Shown: piece after piece, positions 39,435 to 48,072 of the stretch | How positions within the stretch are numbered: position 1 is the first letter of the stretch | How the letters are laid out: each line of letters starts with the position of its first letter | Assembly: GCA_002335425.1 (NCBI GenBank) | Contig: DDCB01000035.1 | Span: 1-64,000, forward strand | DNA length: 64,000 bases | Direction: 5' to 3' | Source of the DNA: Chthonomonas sp. UBA2017 | Lineage (GTDB): Bacteria > Armatimonadota > Fimbriimonadia > Fimbriimonadales > Fimbriimonadaceae | The notes under the pieces: generated by a model | The model's database searches: none | The model's input: only the letters and a program-made list of their open reading frames with translations | What the model was told of the DNA's origin: nothing | Position numbers and translations under genes: made by a program

Positions 39435-41333
39435 CTAAGTTCCGGAGCCGGCCAAGGCCTCTTCGCCCATGATCTCTTTGACGATCTTGTTTTGGTTGAT
39501 GCGATATTTACGCGGGCGAGGGGCGATGTAGCTGACGTCGACGGCCTCGCTAAAGTCGAATGTCGGACCGTTCGCCGCCCAGGTCGCCTTGGTGGTCTTC
39601 AGCCAAGCAGAGTCGTCTCGATCTGGTGTATCCATCTTAAAGTGGGCTCCGCGGGATTCGTTGCGTTCGATCGCGCCGCCCACAATCGCCTTCGACATCT
39701 CGATCATGTGCTGGATGGCCCGCGTAAACGGAACGGCCTGGTTGGTCCAGCCGCTCGCATCGAGCAGGTTGCATTGGCGCGCTCGGGTCGTCAGGTCGTC
39801 CAGTCGTTCTCGAGCCGACAAAAGGTCCTTTTGCGTGCGCCAGATGCCGCAGTTGTTCCACATCACGTCGCTAAGCTCGGCATGCAGGCGATACGGATTC
39901 TCCGACCCGTTCGACTTCAGCAAGGCGTCATATTCGCTTTGGCGCTGCTTGCGGGCGTCGTCGACCAGGCTGGAAGGCAGCTCGTCGTAGCTGGCCTCCA
40001 TCGACTTCAGATAAGCCGAAACGCCCTGGCTCGCGAGCTCGCCGCCCGTCAAGCAGCTCAGCAAAGCGTTCGCCCCCAGGCGGTTGGCTCCGTGATATTG
40101 GTATTCGCATTCGCCCGCGGCAAAAAGGCCCGGGATGTTCGTCATCTGGTTGCGGTGGCTCTCGATGTCCAGGGCGCCTTCGTGGCCCTTTTCATAATCC
40201 ACCCAGAGCCCGCCCATCGTGTAGTGGACCGCCGGATAGATGCGCATCGGGTTGTCGATCGGGTCCTCGCGCATGAACTTTTCGTAAATTTCCAGCACGC
40301 CTTCGAGCTTGTCGTTGATCAGCTCTCGGCTCATGCCGCGCTCCTTGTGGAGGTGCGTGATGTCGAGATACACCTGCTGATTGCCTTTGATGCCCTTGTT
40401 CATACGGCAAACGCAGTAGATCGCAAAGCTGACGAGGTCGCGGCTGAGAAGGTTGCCATAAACCGGGTCGAGCTCTTCGCAGAAATACCAGCGCTCCGTT
40501 TCGGGGATGGAAGTCGGATGGCGGGTGTCGTTGGGGTCACGCGGCGTCCAAAGTCGACCGCCCTCTCCGCGCACCGATTCGCTGATCAATCGGCATTTGT
40601 CTTCGCCGGGAATCGCGGTCGGGTGGATCTGGACCATTTCGGGGTTGCCATAGGTCGCGCCTTGTTGATAGCAAATGCTCACCGGCGAGCCGGTGTTGAT
40701 GATGGAGTTCGTGCTGCGGCCGAAGATCAAGCCGTTCCCGCCGGTCGCCATCACGACCGCATCCGCCGGAAAGGCTTCGATCGCCATACTGCGCAGGTTC
40801 TGGGCGGTGACGCCTCGGCATCGTCCCTGGTCGTCCTTGATGATCCCCAGGAACTCGTAGCCTTCAAACTTCTCGACGAGCCCGCTGGCCTCGAATCGGC
40901 GGACCTGCTCGTCTAAAGCGTACAGGAGCTGCTGGCCAGTGGTCGCGCCGGCGTAGGCGGTTCGGTGCTTGAGGGTGCCTCCGAACCGGCGGAAGCTCAG
41001 GAGCCCTTCGGCAGTGCGGTTGAACGGCACGCCCATTCGGTCGAGCAGAAAGATGATCGCCGGGGCTCGCTCGGCCATGCGCATGACCGGAGGCTGGTGG
41101 TTGAGAAAGTCTCCGCCGGTGATCGTGTCTTCAAAGTGGAGGTAAGGCGAGTCTCCCTCGCCTCGCAGGTTCACCGCTCCGTTGATCCCGCCTTGCGCGC
41201 AGACGCTGTGGCTGCGTTTCACCGGGACAATGCTAAAGAGTTGAACCTTGACGCCTGCTTCCGCAAGCTTCATGGCGGCCATGAGACCCGCCAATCCTCC
41301 ACCAACGACGACGACTTTTCGCTGTGATGCCAT
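39435..41333 (-). CDS. sdhA: succinate dehydrogenase/fumarate reductase flavoprotein subunit
   Basis: This 632-residue FAD subunit oxidises succinate in the TCA cycle/respiratory complex II. It starts with the dinucleotide motif VVVVGGGLAGLMAAMKLAE. RSHSVCAQGG follows, whose His is the site of covalent FAD, and then IHPTAIPG and HRNQMTNIPGLFAAGECEY. It resembles the Bacillus/Chlamydia type. A TAGAAT lies 12 bases before the ATG. No sdhB or sdhC gene is adjacent; the gene is followed by a gene-poor region, which is unusual because sdh genes are normally clustered. Confidence 0.96.
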   Translation of the reverse strand: MASQRKVVVVGGGLAGLMAAMKLAEAGVKVQLFSIVPVKRSHSVCAQGGINGAVNLRGEGDSPYLHFEDTITGGDFLNHQPPVMRMAERAPAIIFLLDRMGVPFNRTAEGLLSFRRFGGTLKHRTAYAGATTGQQLLYALDEQVRRFEASGLVEKFEGYEFLGIIKDDQGRCRGVTAQNLRSMAIEAFPADAVVMATGGNGLIFGRSTNSIINTGSPVSICYQQGATYGNPEMVQIHPTAIPGEDKCRLISESVRGEGGRLWTPRDPNDTRHPTSIPETERWYFCEELDPVYGNLLSRDLVSFAIYCVCRMNKGIKGNQQVYLDITHLHKERGMSRELINDKLEGVLEIYEKFMREDPIDNPMRIYPAVHYTMGGLWVDYEKGHEGALDIESHRNQMTNIPGLFAAGECEYQYHGANRLGANALLSCLTGGELASQGVSAYLKSMEASYDELPSSLVDDARKQRQSEYDALLKSNGSENPYRLHAELSDVMWNNCGIWRTQKDLLSARERLDDLTTRARQCNLLDASGWTNQAVPFTRAIQHMIEMSKAIVGGAIERNESRGAHFKMDTPDRDDSAWLKTTKATWAANGPTFDFSEAVDVSYIAPRPRKYRINQNKIVKEIMGEEALAGSGT

Positions 41334-41345
41334 AAACCTATTCCG

Positions 41346-41351
41346 ATTCTA
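41346..41351 (-). promoter_or_regulatory. candidate -10 hexamer (TAGAAT) for sdhA
   Basis: TAGAAT on the minus strand ends 12 bases before the sdhA ATG. Confidence 0.35.
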
Positions 41352-41504
41352 CGGTCCGAGCTCAGACCTTGTCTTCCGGATTCTACCGGAGCCGACCCCC
41401 CGGGCCGTCATGACATTTAGAACGAAGGACCGAGAACGCCTGGATCTGCCGCGCTCTCCTCTCCGGGCTCATCCTCCTCATTTCGCTTCAAAGAGTCAGG
41501 GGGA

Positions 41505-41510
41505 TACAAT
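41505..41510 (+). promoter_or_regulatory. candidate leaderless -10 hexamer (TACAAT)
   Basis: TACAAT ends six bases before the GTG at 41517. A GGGAAG lies between but is too close to the start to be a ribosome site. Confidence 0.4.
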
Positions 41511-41516
41511 GGGAAG

Positions 41517-42101
41517 GTGAATTTGACTCAGGCGCCGGATCTTGCTGATGTGGACCAGTCTTGTCTGGTCGTGGTCGATCTGCAAGAGTCCTTTTTGAGG
41601 CCGATTCCGGGGGCCGCGGGCGTTCTCCATCGGAGCGCATTCTTGGTTGAAATCGCTCGCCTTCTGGATGTTCCTATCCTCGCTACCGAGCAGGTTCCCC
41701 ATCGAATGGGTGGAACGGTAGAGCAGATCGCGCGCCTGCTCCCTGGGCCCGCCCTTGAGAAAGCGTGTTTTGGATGCGGCGGATCGGCCCACTTTTTGGA
41801 CGCGGTCCAGTCCAGCGGGCGATCTCAGTTCATTTTGGTCGGCATTGAAGCCCATATCTGCGTCTGCCAAACGGCGCTTCAGCTTCGTGAGCAGGGCCAC
41901 ACCGTCTTCGTGGCCCTAGATGCGATCTCGGCTCGAAGCGCACTCGCCCAGGAGGCCGCGCTCGCCCGAATGATTCATTCAGGAGTCACGGTCACGCATA
42001 CGGAGTCCGTGGCCTACGAATGGATGCGCACGGCCGAGCACCCGAAATTCCGGGAGGCGCTGAAGATCGTCAAGGAGTATGATCGAGGAGAAGATTTGTG
42101 A
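41517..42101 (+). CDS. isochorismatase-family cysteine hydrolase
   Basis: The 194-residue product has the isochorismatase-family triad: VVVDLQESF (Asp), FGCGGSAHF-like lysine before it (EKACFG) and GIEAHICVCQTAL (catalytic Cys in ICVCQ). It is a YcaC/nicotinamidase-like hydrolase, but the substrate is unknown. The GTG start at 41517 lies six bases after a TACAAT hexamer. The following DoxX-like gene starts at the stop (one-base overlap). Confidence 0.88.
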   Translation: MNLTQAPDLADVDQSCLVVVDLQESFLRPIPGAAGVLHRSAFLVEIARLLDVPILATEQVPHRMGGTVEQIARLLPGPALEKACFGCGGSAHFLDAVQSSGRSQFILVGIEAHICVCQTALQLREQGHTVFVALDAISARSALAQEAALARMIHSGVTVTHTESVAYEWMRTAEHPKFREALKIVKEYDRGEDL

Positions 42102-42517
42102 TGGCAATCGTCAGTGAAATTTCCTCCCTTTGGGTCGCACAAATCGGATCGTTGCTCTTTTTTGGGATTCTTTTTTGCCAGAGTGGTCTCGACAAGGTCA
42201 CCGATTGGTCGGGGAATTTAGGCTGGCTCAAAGGCCAATTTGAAAAGTCACCGTTCCGGAGCCAGGTACCGCTCCTCTTGGGAGTGATCACGATCTTAGA
42301 AGTTTTGACTGGATTGATCTGCTTTGCCGGTGCGATCCTGACCGTCCTTCGGCATACTCATTCGGCCACGATCAGCGTGATCGCGTTGGCACTGAGCGCG
42401 CTTTCGTTGTTGTTTCTGTTCATCGGACAGCGCATCGCCAAGGACTATCCTGGCGCCTCAACCTTAGCGATCTACTTTGGCGTGGCTCTGATCGCGCTCT
42501 CGCTTTATGCGAAGTAG
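42101..42517 (+). CDS. DoxX-like integral membrane protein
   Basis: The 138-residue product has four hydrophobic segments and a conserved FCQSGLDKVTDW near the first helix, as in DoxX/MauE-like membrane proteins linked to thiosulfate or redox roles. Its ATG shares the last base of the isochorismatase stop codon. The GTG one codon earlier is an alternative. Its end overlaps the 3' end of the Ppx/GppA gene on the other strand by 13 bases. The function is not known. Confidence 0.75.
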   Translation: MAIVSEISSLWVAQIGSLLFFGILFCQSGLDKVTDWSGNLGWLKGQFEKSPFRSQVPLLLGVITILEVLTGLICFAGAILTVLRHTHSATISVIALALSALSLLFLFIGQRIAKDYPGASTLAIYFGVALIALSLYAK

Positions 42518-43419
42518 CGATCGTCTTCGAGTAGCGCGTGTCGCCAGCCCCGGACGCTGACCGAACACCCCAGAACGTGGAGGCACTGTAAAAAGCGCTC
42601 CAAAATGAGGCTCCCGATATGAAGAGTTCGCTCTCGGCCGGGCTCGATGCCCGTGATCTCAGCGCGCTCACGGTCGCTTAAATCAAACATCCAAGCCACG
42701 GCTTTGCTGACCTCTTCAAAGTCCAAATAAGCCCCATGGACCCTCTCGGGCTGCCAGCTCGTCATGCGTTCGCGGATGGAGATCAGGTTCGTGCCGGTCG
42801 CGCCGAGGGTGACGGCATGACCCGCAGTCTGGGGCAGATACGCCATGCCGAGCAGGTCGTCCACCGCTTCGACGGCACGCAAACGGGGCCCGAAGCCGGG
42901 CGATTCGTCGCTCAAGATGGTGTCGCGCAGGCCCAAAGCTCCCACCGGAAAGCTCCTGCGGAAAAGCACGCCTTGCCCTCGATCCGCGGTCACGAGCTCG
43001 GTGCTGTTGCCGCCCGGGTCGATGATCGAGATTCGACGATGCTGCGCAAACGTGGGGTCGTTCAACACGGCCCGCAATCCTAAATCGGCCTCGTCTTCCC
43101 CCGAAAGAACGATCACGGGCGTTCCTTGTTGTCGGGCTCGGTCCAAAAACTCGGGCTGGTTTTGAGCCATCCGAACAGCCATCGTGCCCGCGGCCACGCA
43201 CTGCTCGGCTCCGGCTTCGCGTGCCGAGTGGAAGAACTCTCGGAGCGTCGCCAAAGACTGGGCCATGGCGGATTCGCTCAGCAGGCCAGTAGTGAGAGTG
43301 CCGCGCCCGAGTCCGGTGACTTGGGTTCGCTCCTGCAGGGGCACCCAGTGCCCCTGTTGCAGTTCGCTGACGAGCAGGAGCAAGGAGTTGGATCCGACGT
43401 CGATGGTGGCTCTTTTCAT
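42505..43419 (-). CDS. Ppx/GppA-family phosphatase
   Basis: The 304-residue product is of the actin-like ATPase fold. ATIDVGSNSLLLLVSE starts it, GTMAVRMAQN follows and the second phosphate loop is IDPGGNSTELV. These match the Ppx/GppA family that degrades polyphosphate or pppGpp. It is at the short end of the family because it lacks the C-terminal HD-like domain of long Ppx. The gene overlaps the ABC permease by four bases and lies last in its operon. Confidence 0.9.
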   Translation of the reverse strand: MKRATIDVGSNSLLLLVSELQQGHWVPLQERTQVTGLGRGTLTTGLLSESAMAQSLATLREFFHSAREAGAEQCVAAGTMAVRMAQNQPEFLDRARQQGTPVIVLSGEDEADLGLRAVLNDPTFAQHRRISIIDPGGNSTELVTADRGQGVLFRRSFPVGALGLRDTILSDESPGFGPRLRAVEAVDDLLGMAYLPQTAGHAVTLGATGTNLISIRERMTSWQPERVHGAYLDFEEVSKAVAWMFDLSDRERAEITGIEPGRERTLHIGSLILERFLQCLHVLGCSVSVRGWRHALLEDDRYFA

Positions 43420-45128
43420 TCGCTGGGATTGAAGTTACTGTAGAGGCGACCCGAAATCCACGAGCCGAGGACGGCGAGGCCAAGATTCACCGCCACAATC
43501 GGAAGGGCGGAGATCAGCGGCGAGACGTTGAAGCTTGAAAAGACGACATACAGGATCGCCGGCGGCACACAGAAAACAAAGATTCCCAACATCGTGATGA
43601 GTCCGCGAATCCCACGTTGGGTCGGGTCTTCGATGTCGGGCAAGATCAAGATCGCCAGGAAAGAGACCGCGCAGATCGTCACTGCCAGGCTCAAGGCCAC
43701 GAGCGCGCTGCAGATGATCGTCACGCTCATCGTGGGGACGAGGCTGATCATCGCGACGGTCGCGGCGAGCACGGGAATCAGGCTCACGAGCGACTTTCCT
43801 GCGACTTCGGCAAAAACAGTTTGCCAGGCGGCAAAGGGGAGCGGCTTGAGAAGATCGATCCGACGAAGGGTCTCCAAAAAGCCAGTCTGCGAGACGTTTG
43901 TGGCCGAAATGAACGCGACAAAGCACAGCGCCAAGATCGGGACGACACCTTCAGATCGCGGCGCGGACTGAGAAACCAATCCGCCCATCCAGCCGATCAG
44001 GACCCCCAAGAGGCCCGTGAACAAAAGGGTCATCGTGGCGGTCCGAATCGCCAGGAGCGCCTCTTTCCAGAGCAAACCTCCCATCTTGCGGGGCGACCAT
44101 CGCATCAGCCAACTGGCGCGAGCGAACCGGGCCTTCCCCGAACGGGCTCGCGATGCAACCGCCCCCATGTAATCCGCATTTTGCTGGAAACTTCGAGCCT
44201 GGGTGGTCGAGTGGGCCCGAAGCGAGGCGATGTCATAAAACCAACTGGATTGGGCCATCGCAAGCTGAAATCCGAACACGCCGACCCCCAGCACGACCGC
44301 CAATCCGAGCAGCCCTGCGCCCCAATGGGTCGTGAGTGGAGCCAGCGCAAATTCGGCCGCCGCCGTTGCGGGAAACAGAGCCATCCGCAGCCACGTTTGC
44401 TGAGACAGCTCGACTAACCCGGCCGCCCCTTGGCCCAAGAAAGAGACGTAAAGACCTGCTCCCAATCCAACAAAGATGAGGAAATAGAGCCCGACCGCGA
44501 GACGGTGCATCCATCGTGCCCGGGGGATCGGACGATTGAGCACCAGCGAGACTCCGTAGGCAAACGTCGTCAGACAGATGCCTAAAAGAAAGTAGGCGAT
44601 CATCGACGTTCGAAGAACCGAATCGGCCCCAGTCGGATTGGGAAGATTCCGAAAAATCATCGCCAGAGATCGATCGTTGGCCTGAAGCAAAAGAATAGCA
44701 AAAAAGAGAGGCACCAAGAGCTGAACTAATGCATCCCGAATAATGCGAAACACGATGACGATCTTAACCGAAATCGGGGTTGGAAAGAGCGTATCAACAT
44801 CGGCCTTTCGGTACGTCACCGAAGGGCTGAAACACTGCGCCGTAAACAGTAAGAATACGAACAAGAAGATCGCCAATGTGACGGCCTGCACTACCTCGAT
44901 CGGCGGGAAAGGAAATCCCTTAAACACGTCGCGAGAGACGGCAGGGGCCTCGGAGCGCCCGCCGGTAAAAAGGGTGCGCAACATGAACACGCAATAGCCA
45001 CCGAAGAGGACGACTCCCAGCATCCGCTTCGGCGACAAAACCGCCCGCTTCACCCCGTTGACCATGCTTCGCGTCGCAAGAAAGACCAGCGCGCGCACGT
45101 CCTTTTGCCAGGTGCGAGTCCCGTTCAC
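43416..45128 (-). CDS. ABC exporter permease, 570 residues, about 12 helices
   Basis: The protein consists of two similar blocks of about six membrane helices with a long cytoplasmic linker (IASLRAHSTTQARSFQQ to MRWSPRKMGG). It matches the putative ABC exporter permease family. Its neighbour, the ATPase at 45125-45877, overlaps by ATGA, so the two form one exporter. The substrate is unknown. The permease converges with nothing and is followed directly by the Ppx/GppA gene. Confidence 0.82.
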   Translation of the reverse strand: MNGTRTWQKDVRALVFLATRSMVNGVKRAVLSPKRMLGVVLFGGYCVFMLRTLFTGGRSEAPAVSRDVFKGFPFPPIEVVQAVTLAIFLFVFLLFTAQCFSPSVTYRKADVDTLFPTPISVKIVIVFRIIRDALVQLLVPLFFAILLLQANDRSLAMIFRNLPNPTGADSVLRTSMIAYFLLGICLTTFAYGVSLVLNRPIPRARWMHRLAVGLYFLIFVGLGAGLYVSFLGQGAAGLVELSQQTWLRMALFPATAAAEFALAPLTTHWGAGLLGLAVVLGVGVFGFQLAMAQSSWFYDIASLRAHSTTQARSFQQNADYMGAVASRARSGKARFARASWLMRWSPRKMGGLLWKEALLAIRTATMTLLFTGLLGVLIGWMGGLVSQSAPRSEGVVPILALCFVAFISATNVSQTGFLETLRRIDLLKPLPFAAWQTVFAEVAGKSLVSLIPVLAATVAMISLVPTMSVTIICSALVALSLAVTICAVSFLAILILPDIEDPTQRGIRGLITMLGIFVFCVPPAILYVVFSSFNVSPLISALPIVAVNLGLAVLGSWISGRLYSNFNPSE

Positions 45129-45877
45129 TGCTGAATCTCCGGGGGTGCCTGGAGGGGTGTTTCGTCGGTCAACTTGAGGAAGATCTCTTCCAAATCGCTC
45201 GCCGCGCTATTCGTTTGCTCGCGAAGCTCTTCGAGTGTCCCCTCGGCCAGCTTTCGACCCCGAGCCAGAATGATGACTCGGTCACAAAGTTTCTCGGCGG
45301 TGTCGAGAAGGTGAGTTGAGACAAGAATGCAGCATCCGGCGTCTTTGGCTCGTAACAACTCTTGCTTAATTTCGTGCACACCGGCCGGGTCAACGCCGAT
45401 GAGTGGTTCGTCAAAAAGAACCACATTGGCGCGGTGGACAAAGGCACAGGCGATGGAGAGTTTTTGACGCATCCCTTTGCTGAGGGTCGCGACGAGCTCC
45501 TTGCGTTTTTCAAGCAAGTGATAACGGCTCAGAAGTTCTTCACCTTGGGATTCAAAGACGTCCATTGAATCATAACAGAGGGCGACGAATTTGAGGTGCT
45601 CTTCGACCGACAAGAGTTCATACAAAGAGGGTAACTCTGGGACAAATGCCATCCCTTGCTTGGCGGCCGACGCTTGGTCGACAATGTCGTTGCCATTGAT
45701 CAAGATCTGCCCCGACGTCGGACGCAAGATGCCCGATGCGCAACGCAAAGCAGTGGTCTTTCCGGCTCCGTTGGGCCCGAGGAGCCCGACGATCTCCGAA
45801 GGCCGAACCTCAAAGCTCAAGTGATCAACAGCCCGAAATTTTGTATAGTCTTTGACAAGGTTTTGAACTTGAAGCAT
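45125..45877 (-). CDS. ABC transporter ATP-binding protein
   Basis: The 250-residue ATPase shows Walker A GPNGAGKT at 34-41, the signature LSKGMRQK near 135 and Walker B VVLFDEPLIGVDP near 155. An H-loop, STHLLDT, follows. It pairs with the overlapping permease. It lies two bases after lnt, so exporter genes and lnt are probably one transcript. The order suggests an envelope role. Confidence 0.96.
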   Translation of the reverse strand: MLQVQNLVKDYTKFRAVDHLSFEVRPSEIVGLLGPNGAGKTTALRCASGILRPTSGQILINGNDIVDQASAAKQGMAFVPELPSLYELLSVEEHLKFVALCYDSMDVFESQGEELLSRYHLLEKRKELVATLSKGMRQKLSIACAFVHRANVVLFDEPLIGVDPAGVHEIKQELLRAKDAGCCILVSTHLLDTAEKLCDRVIILARGRKLAEGTLEELREQTNSAASDLEEIFLKLTDETPLQAPPEIQQ

Positions 45878-45879
45878 GA

Positions 45880-47394
45880 TTATTTCTGGTTGGGGGCGGA
45901 CGAGGGGGCCTCGGCACGAGGGCGTCGACGAATCCAGGGATCAACCACGACCCAAAGTCCCGCCAGCAAACACACGTAGCCAAAGAGCCAGCGGTTTCGC
46001 ATCGCATCCGACCGCTCGGGGGTCGGCAACTCCACGCGCATCGGCACGGTCTCGCGAAGACGTGCCCGCACCAGGACGTTGCCGCGAGAGTCGATGGCTG
46101 CGCTCGGACCCGAAGCCGCCGACCGAACGACCGGCAATCCGGTTTCGACAGCGCGAAAAATCGAACCGGCAAAAAGCTGCTCTTGGGCGGTCGTCCCTAA
46201 GTACCAGTCGTCGATCGCCATCACCGCGAGAATCTGGGCCCCCTGAGAAGAGTGCCCTTCGGCGACATCAGCAAAAATCCCCTCAAAACAGATCAGCGGC
46301 CCCATCCGCAGACCAGCGACGGTCATCGTGGTGATCGTGTCAGCAGGGACAATGTCGCCATCCGGCAGGCCAAACAGCTTTTGAATCTGGGGGAATTGGC
46401 GACGGAAGGGGACGTATTCGCCGAAGATCACGAGCCGAGTCTTGTCGGCGACTTGCCACTGGCCATCGTAGGCGTAGGCGCTTTGATAGATCTTTTCGCC
46501 GTCTCGTCGTTGCCCGCCAAAAAGGGTCGGAATCGGTGGCGTCATGCCAAACGGGGTCCGAGGAGGCAGGCAAGACCCCCCCGACACGAGGCCCTCCGGC
46601 AAGACCAAGAGCCGACTGCCTTGGAGGACGGCCCCCGCCATCAGCTCGGAGCAGGCCGCTCGCAAGAGCCGGGCCTCTTCTTCGGGCTTCGTGAACGCCA
46701 TATCGACCCCTGGTTGGCCGACGGTGATGACTTCTCGTCGGGTGTCGGGCGGCGATCCGTATCGCGCAATCGAGATCATCAACCCCGCCAAAAAGACCAA
46801 GCCCATCCGAAGGACGAGGCGAGGGGTGTTCGCACTGAATTCGTCCTTGGGGCGCAGCATTTCGGCCAGGGCAACATTGGCCAGAACGATCCAGGCAGAA
46901 ACAAAGTAAATGTTGCCGATGGCGGCATGCTGGATGAGCATGGGCTGGGTCGCGAGAGGCGTCGCCAAAAGGCCCCAAGGAAAGGCCAAAGAGGGAAAGT
47001 AAGCCCGGATGATTTCGACCAACGCCCAAATCAGCGGGATGAGCCAGAGGCATCGACTTCGATAACACCGCTGGATGAGCCACCCCAACAGCCCGAAGTA
47101 GTTCATCATGATCAGCGAGGCCAAAAGCCAAGGCACCACCGCCAGGCCGAAGCTCCCGGTCCAACGGGCGACAAACGGCACCAGAAAGTTCATCTGGTAG
47201 AGGGCGAAAACAAACCCAAAGAGAAGCCCGCTGCGAAATGCTTGAGGCCCGCTCAGGGTCCGTAGATGCAAGAACCAAGGCACCAGGGCAGCGAAGACCA
47301 CTAGCATCAGGCTCAAGGGCGGAAAGGCCGCCGATACCAGCAGCCCACTCAGCACCGCCGGCCAGGCGTTACGAACGGCTTGGCGCATGATCAT
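45880..47394 (-). CDS. lnt: apolipoprotein N-acyltransferase
   Basis: Lnt adds the third acyl chain to lipoprotein N-termini in the inner membrane. The 504-residue product has about six N-terminal helices and a carbon-nitrogen-hydrolase domain. The triad is Glu near 265 (LPEGLVSG), Lys near 316 (DKTRLVIFGEYVPFR) and Cys near 368 (ICFEGIF). I used the ATG at 47394; an ATG at 47388 is also possible. Its start overlaps the end of the phosphoglycerate mutase-like gene. Several lipoproteins in this window could be its substrates. Confidence 0.93.
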   Translation of the reverse strand: MIMRQAVRNAWPAVLSGLLVSAAFPPLSLMLVVFAALVPWFLHLRTLSGPQAFRSGLLFGFVFALYQMNFLVPFVARWTGSFGLAVVPWLLASLIMMNYFGLLGWLIQRCYRSRCLWLIPLIWALVEIIRAYFPSLAFPWGLLATPLATQPMLIQHAAIGNIYFVSAWIVLANVALAEMLRPKDEFSANTPRLVLRMGLVFLAGLMISIARYGSPPDTRREVITVGQPGVDMAFTKPEEEARLLRAACSELMAGAVLQGSRLLVLPEGLVSGGSCLPPRTPFGMTPPIPTLFGGQRRDGEKIYQSAYAYDGQWQVADKTRLVIFGEYVPFRRQFPQIQKLFGLPDGDIVPADTITTMTVAGLRMGPLICFEGIFADVAEGHSSQGAQILAVMAIDDWYLGTTAQEQLFAGSIFRAVETGLPVVRSAASGPSAAIDSRGNVLVRARLRETVPMRVELPTPERSDAMRNRWLFGYVCLLAGLWVVVDPWIRRRPRAEAPSSAPNQK

Positions 47395-48013
47395 CGACCA
47401 TCGGGCGACTCGGCTCGACGAGGTGGGGCGTTTCGGCAAAGCGAACGAGATGAAAGACGCCGTGATCGGTTCGCCTCAGCTCGGTCACAGCGGTATTTCC
47501 AAATCGAAAACTTCGCAAAGTCTGAGGGGTCGCGGCGATCAATCGCGCCAGCAAGGTCGCGCACGTCCCGCCATGGGAGACGATCGCCAACGACCGGTGT
47601 GGGCTGGATTGAATCTGTTCGAGGACGCCGTCCAGTCGGTTCCAAACGTCGAGGGTGGATTCACCGCCTTCGGGTCGCGCGGCCTCGATGGGAATTTCTG
47701 CTTGGGCCGCCAGCGTGTCGAGTCGCGCCCGGACTTCGGCAAAGGCTCGACCTTCCAGCTCCCCGAATGAGCGCTCGCGCAAGCGAGGGTCGATCTGAAT
47801 CGGAGCCCCCGTTTGGCTCGCTAAAAAGCCCGCCGTGACTCGGCAACGGGTCAAGTCGCTGCTCCAAATCTCATCGAGCGGGGCGGTCCAATGATCGGCC
47901 AGAAGTCGCGCTTGGTGAAGACCGACTTCGTCGAGCGGCTCATCGAGATGACCTTGGGCGACCCCTCGCTCGTTGGCCGCCGTCTGTCCGTGCCGAATCA
48001 AATAGAGCCGCAT
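47369..48013 (-). CDS. histidine phosphatase (phosphoglycerate mutase-like)
   Basis: The 214-residue product starts RLYLIRHGQT, with the catalytic His in RHG, and ends in SHGGTCATLL, the second histidine. It fits the histidine phosphatase superfamily, in the CobC/PhoE style. The true substrate is unknown. The ATG at 48013 is chosen; the open frame upstream has no signal. It is the first gene of the minus-strand run with lnt and the ABC genes. Confidence 0.9.
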   Translation of the reverse strand: MRLYLIRHGQTAANERGVAQGHLDEPLDEVGLHQARLLADHWTAPLDEIWSSDLTRCRVTAGFLASQTGAPIQIDPRLRERSFGELEGRAFAEVRARLDTLAAQAEIPIEAARPEGGESTLDVWNRLDGVLEQIQSSPHRSLAIVSHGGTCATLLARLIAATPQTLRSFRFGNTAVTELRRTDHGVFHLVRFAETPHLVEPSRPMVDDHAPSRS

Positions 48014-48057
48014 GAGCCTCAGTTCTACCCAGTTCGAGCCGGACCGCGTTGGGTCGG

Positions 48058-48063
48058 TACACT
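48058..48063 (+). promoter_or_regulatory. candidate -10 hexamer (TACACT) for tyrS
   Basis: TACACT ends nine bases before the GTG of tyrS. GGGAGAG lies between and could act as a ribosome site only if transcription starts further upstream. Confidence 0.35.
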
Positions 48064-48072
48064 GGGAGAGCC

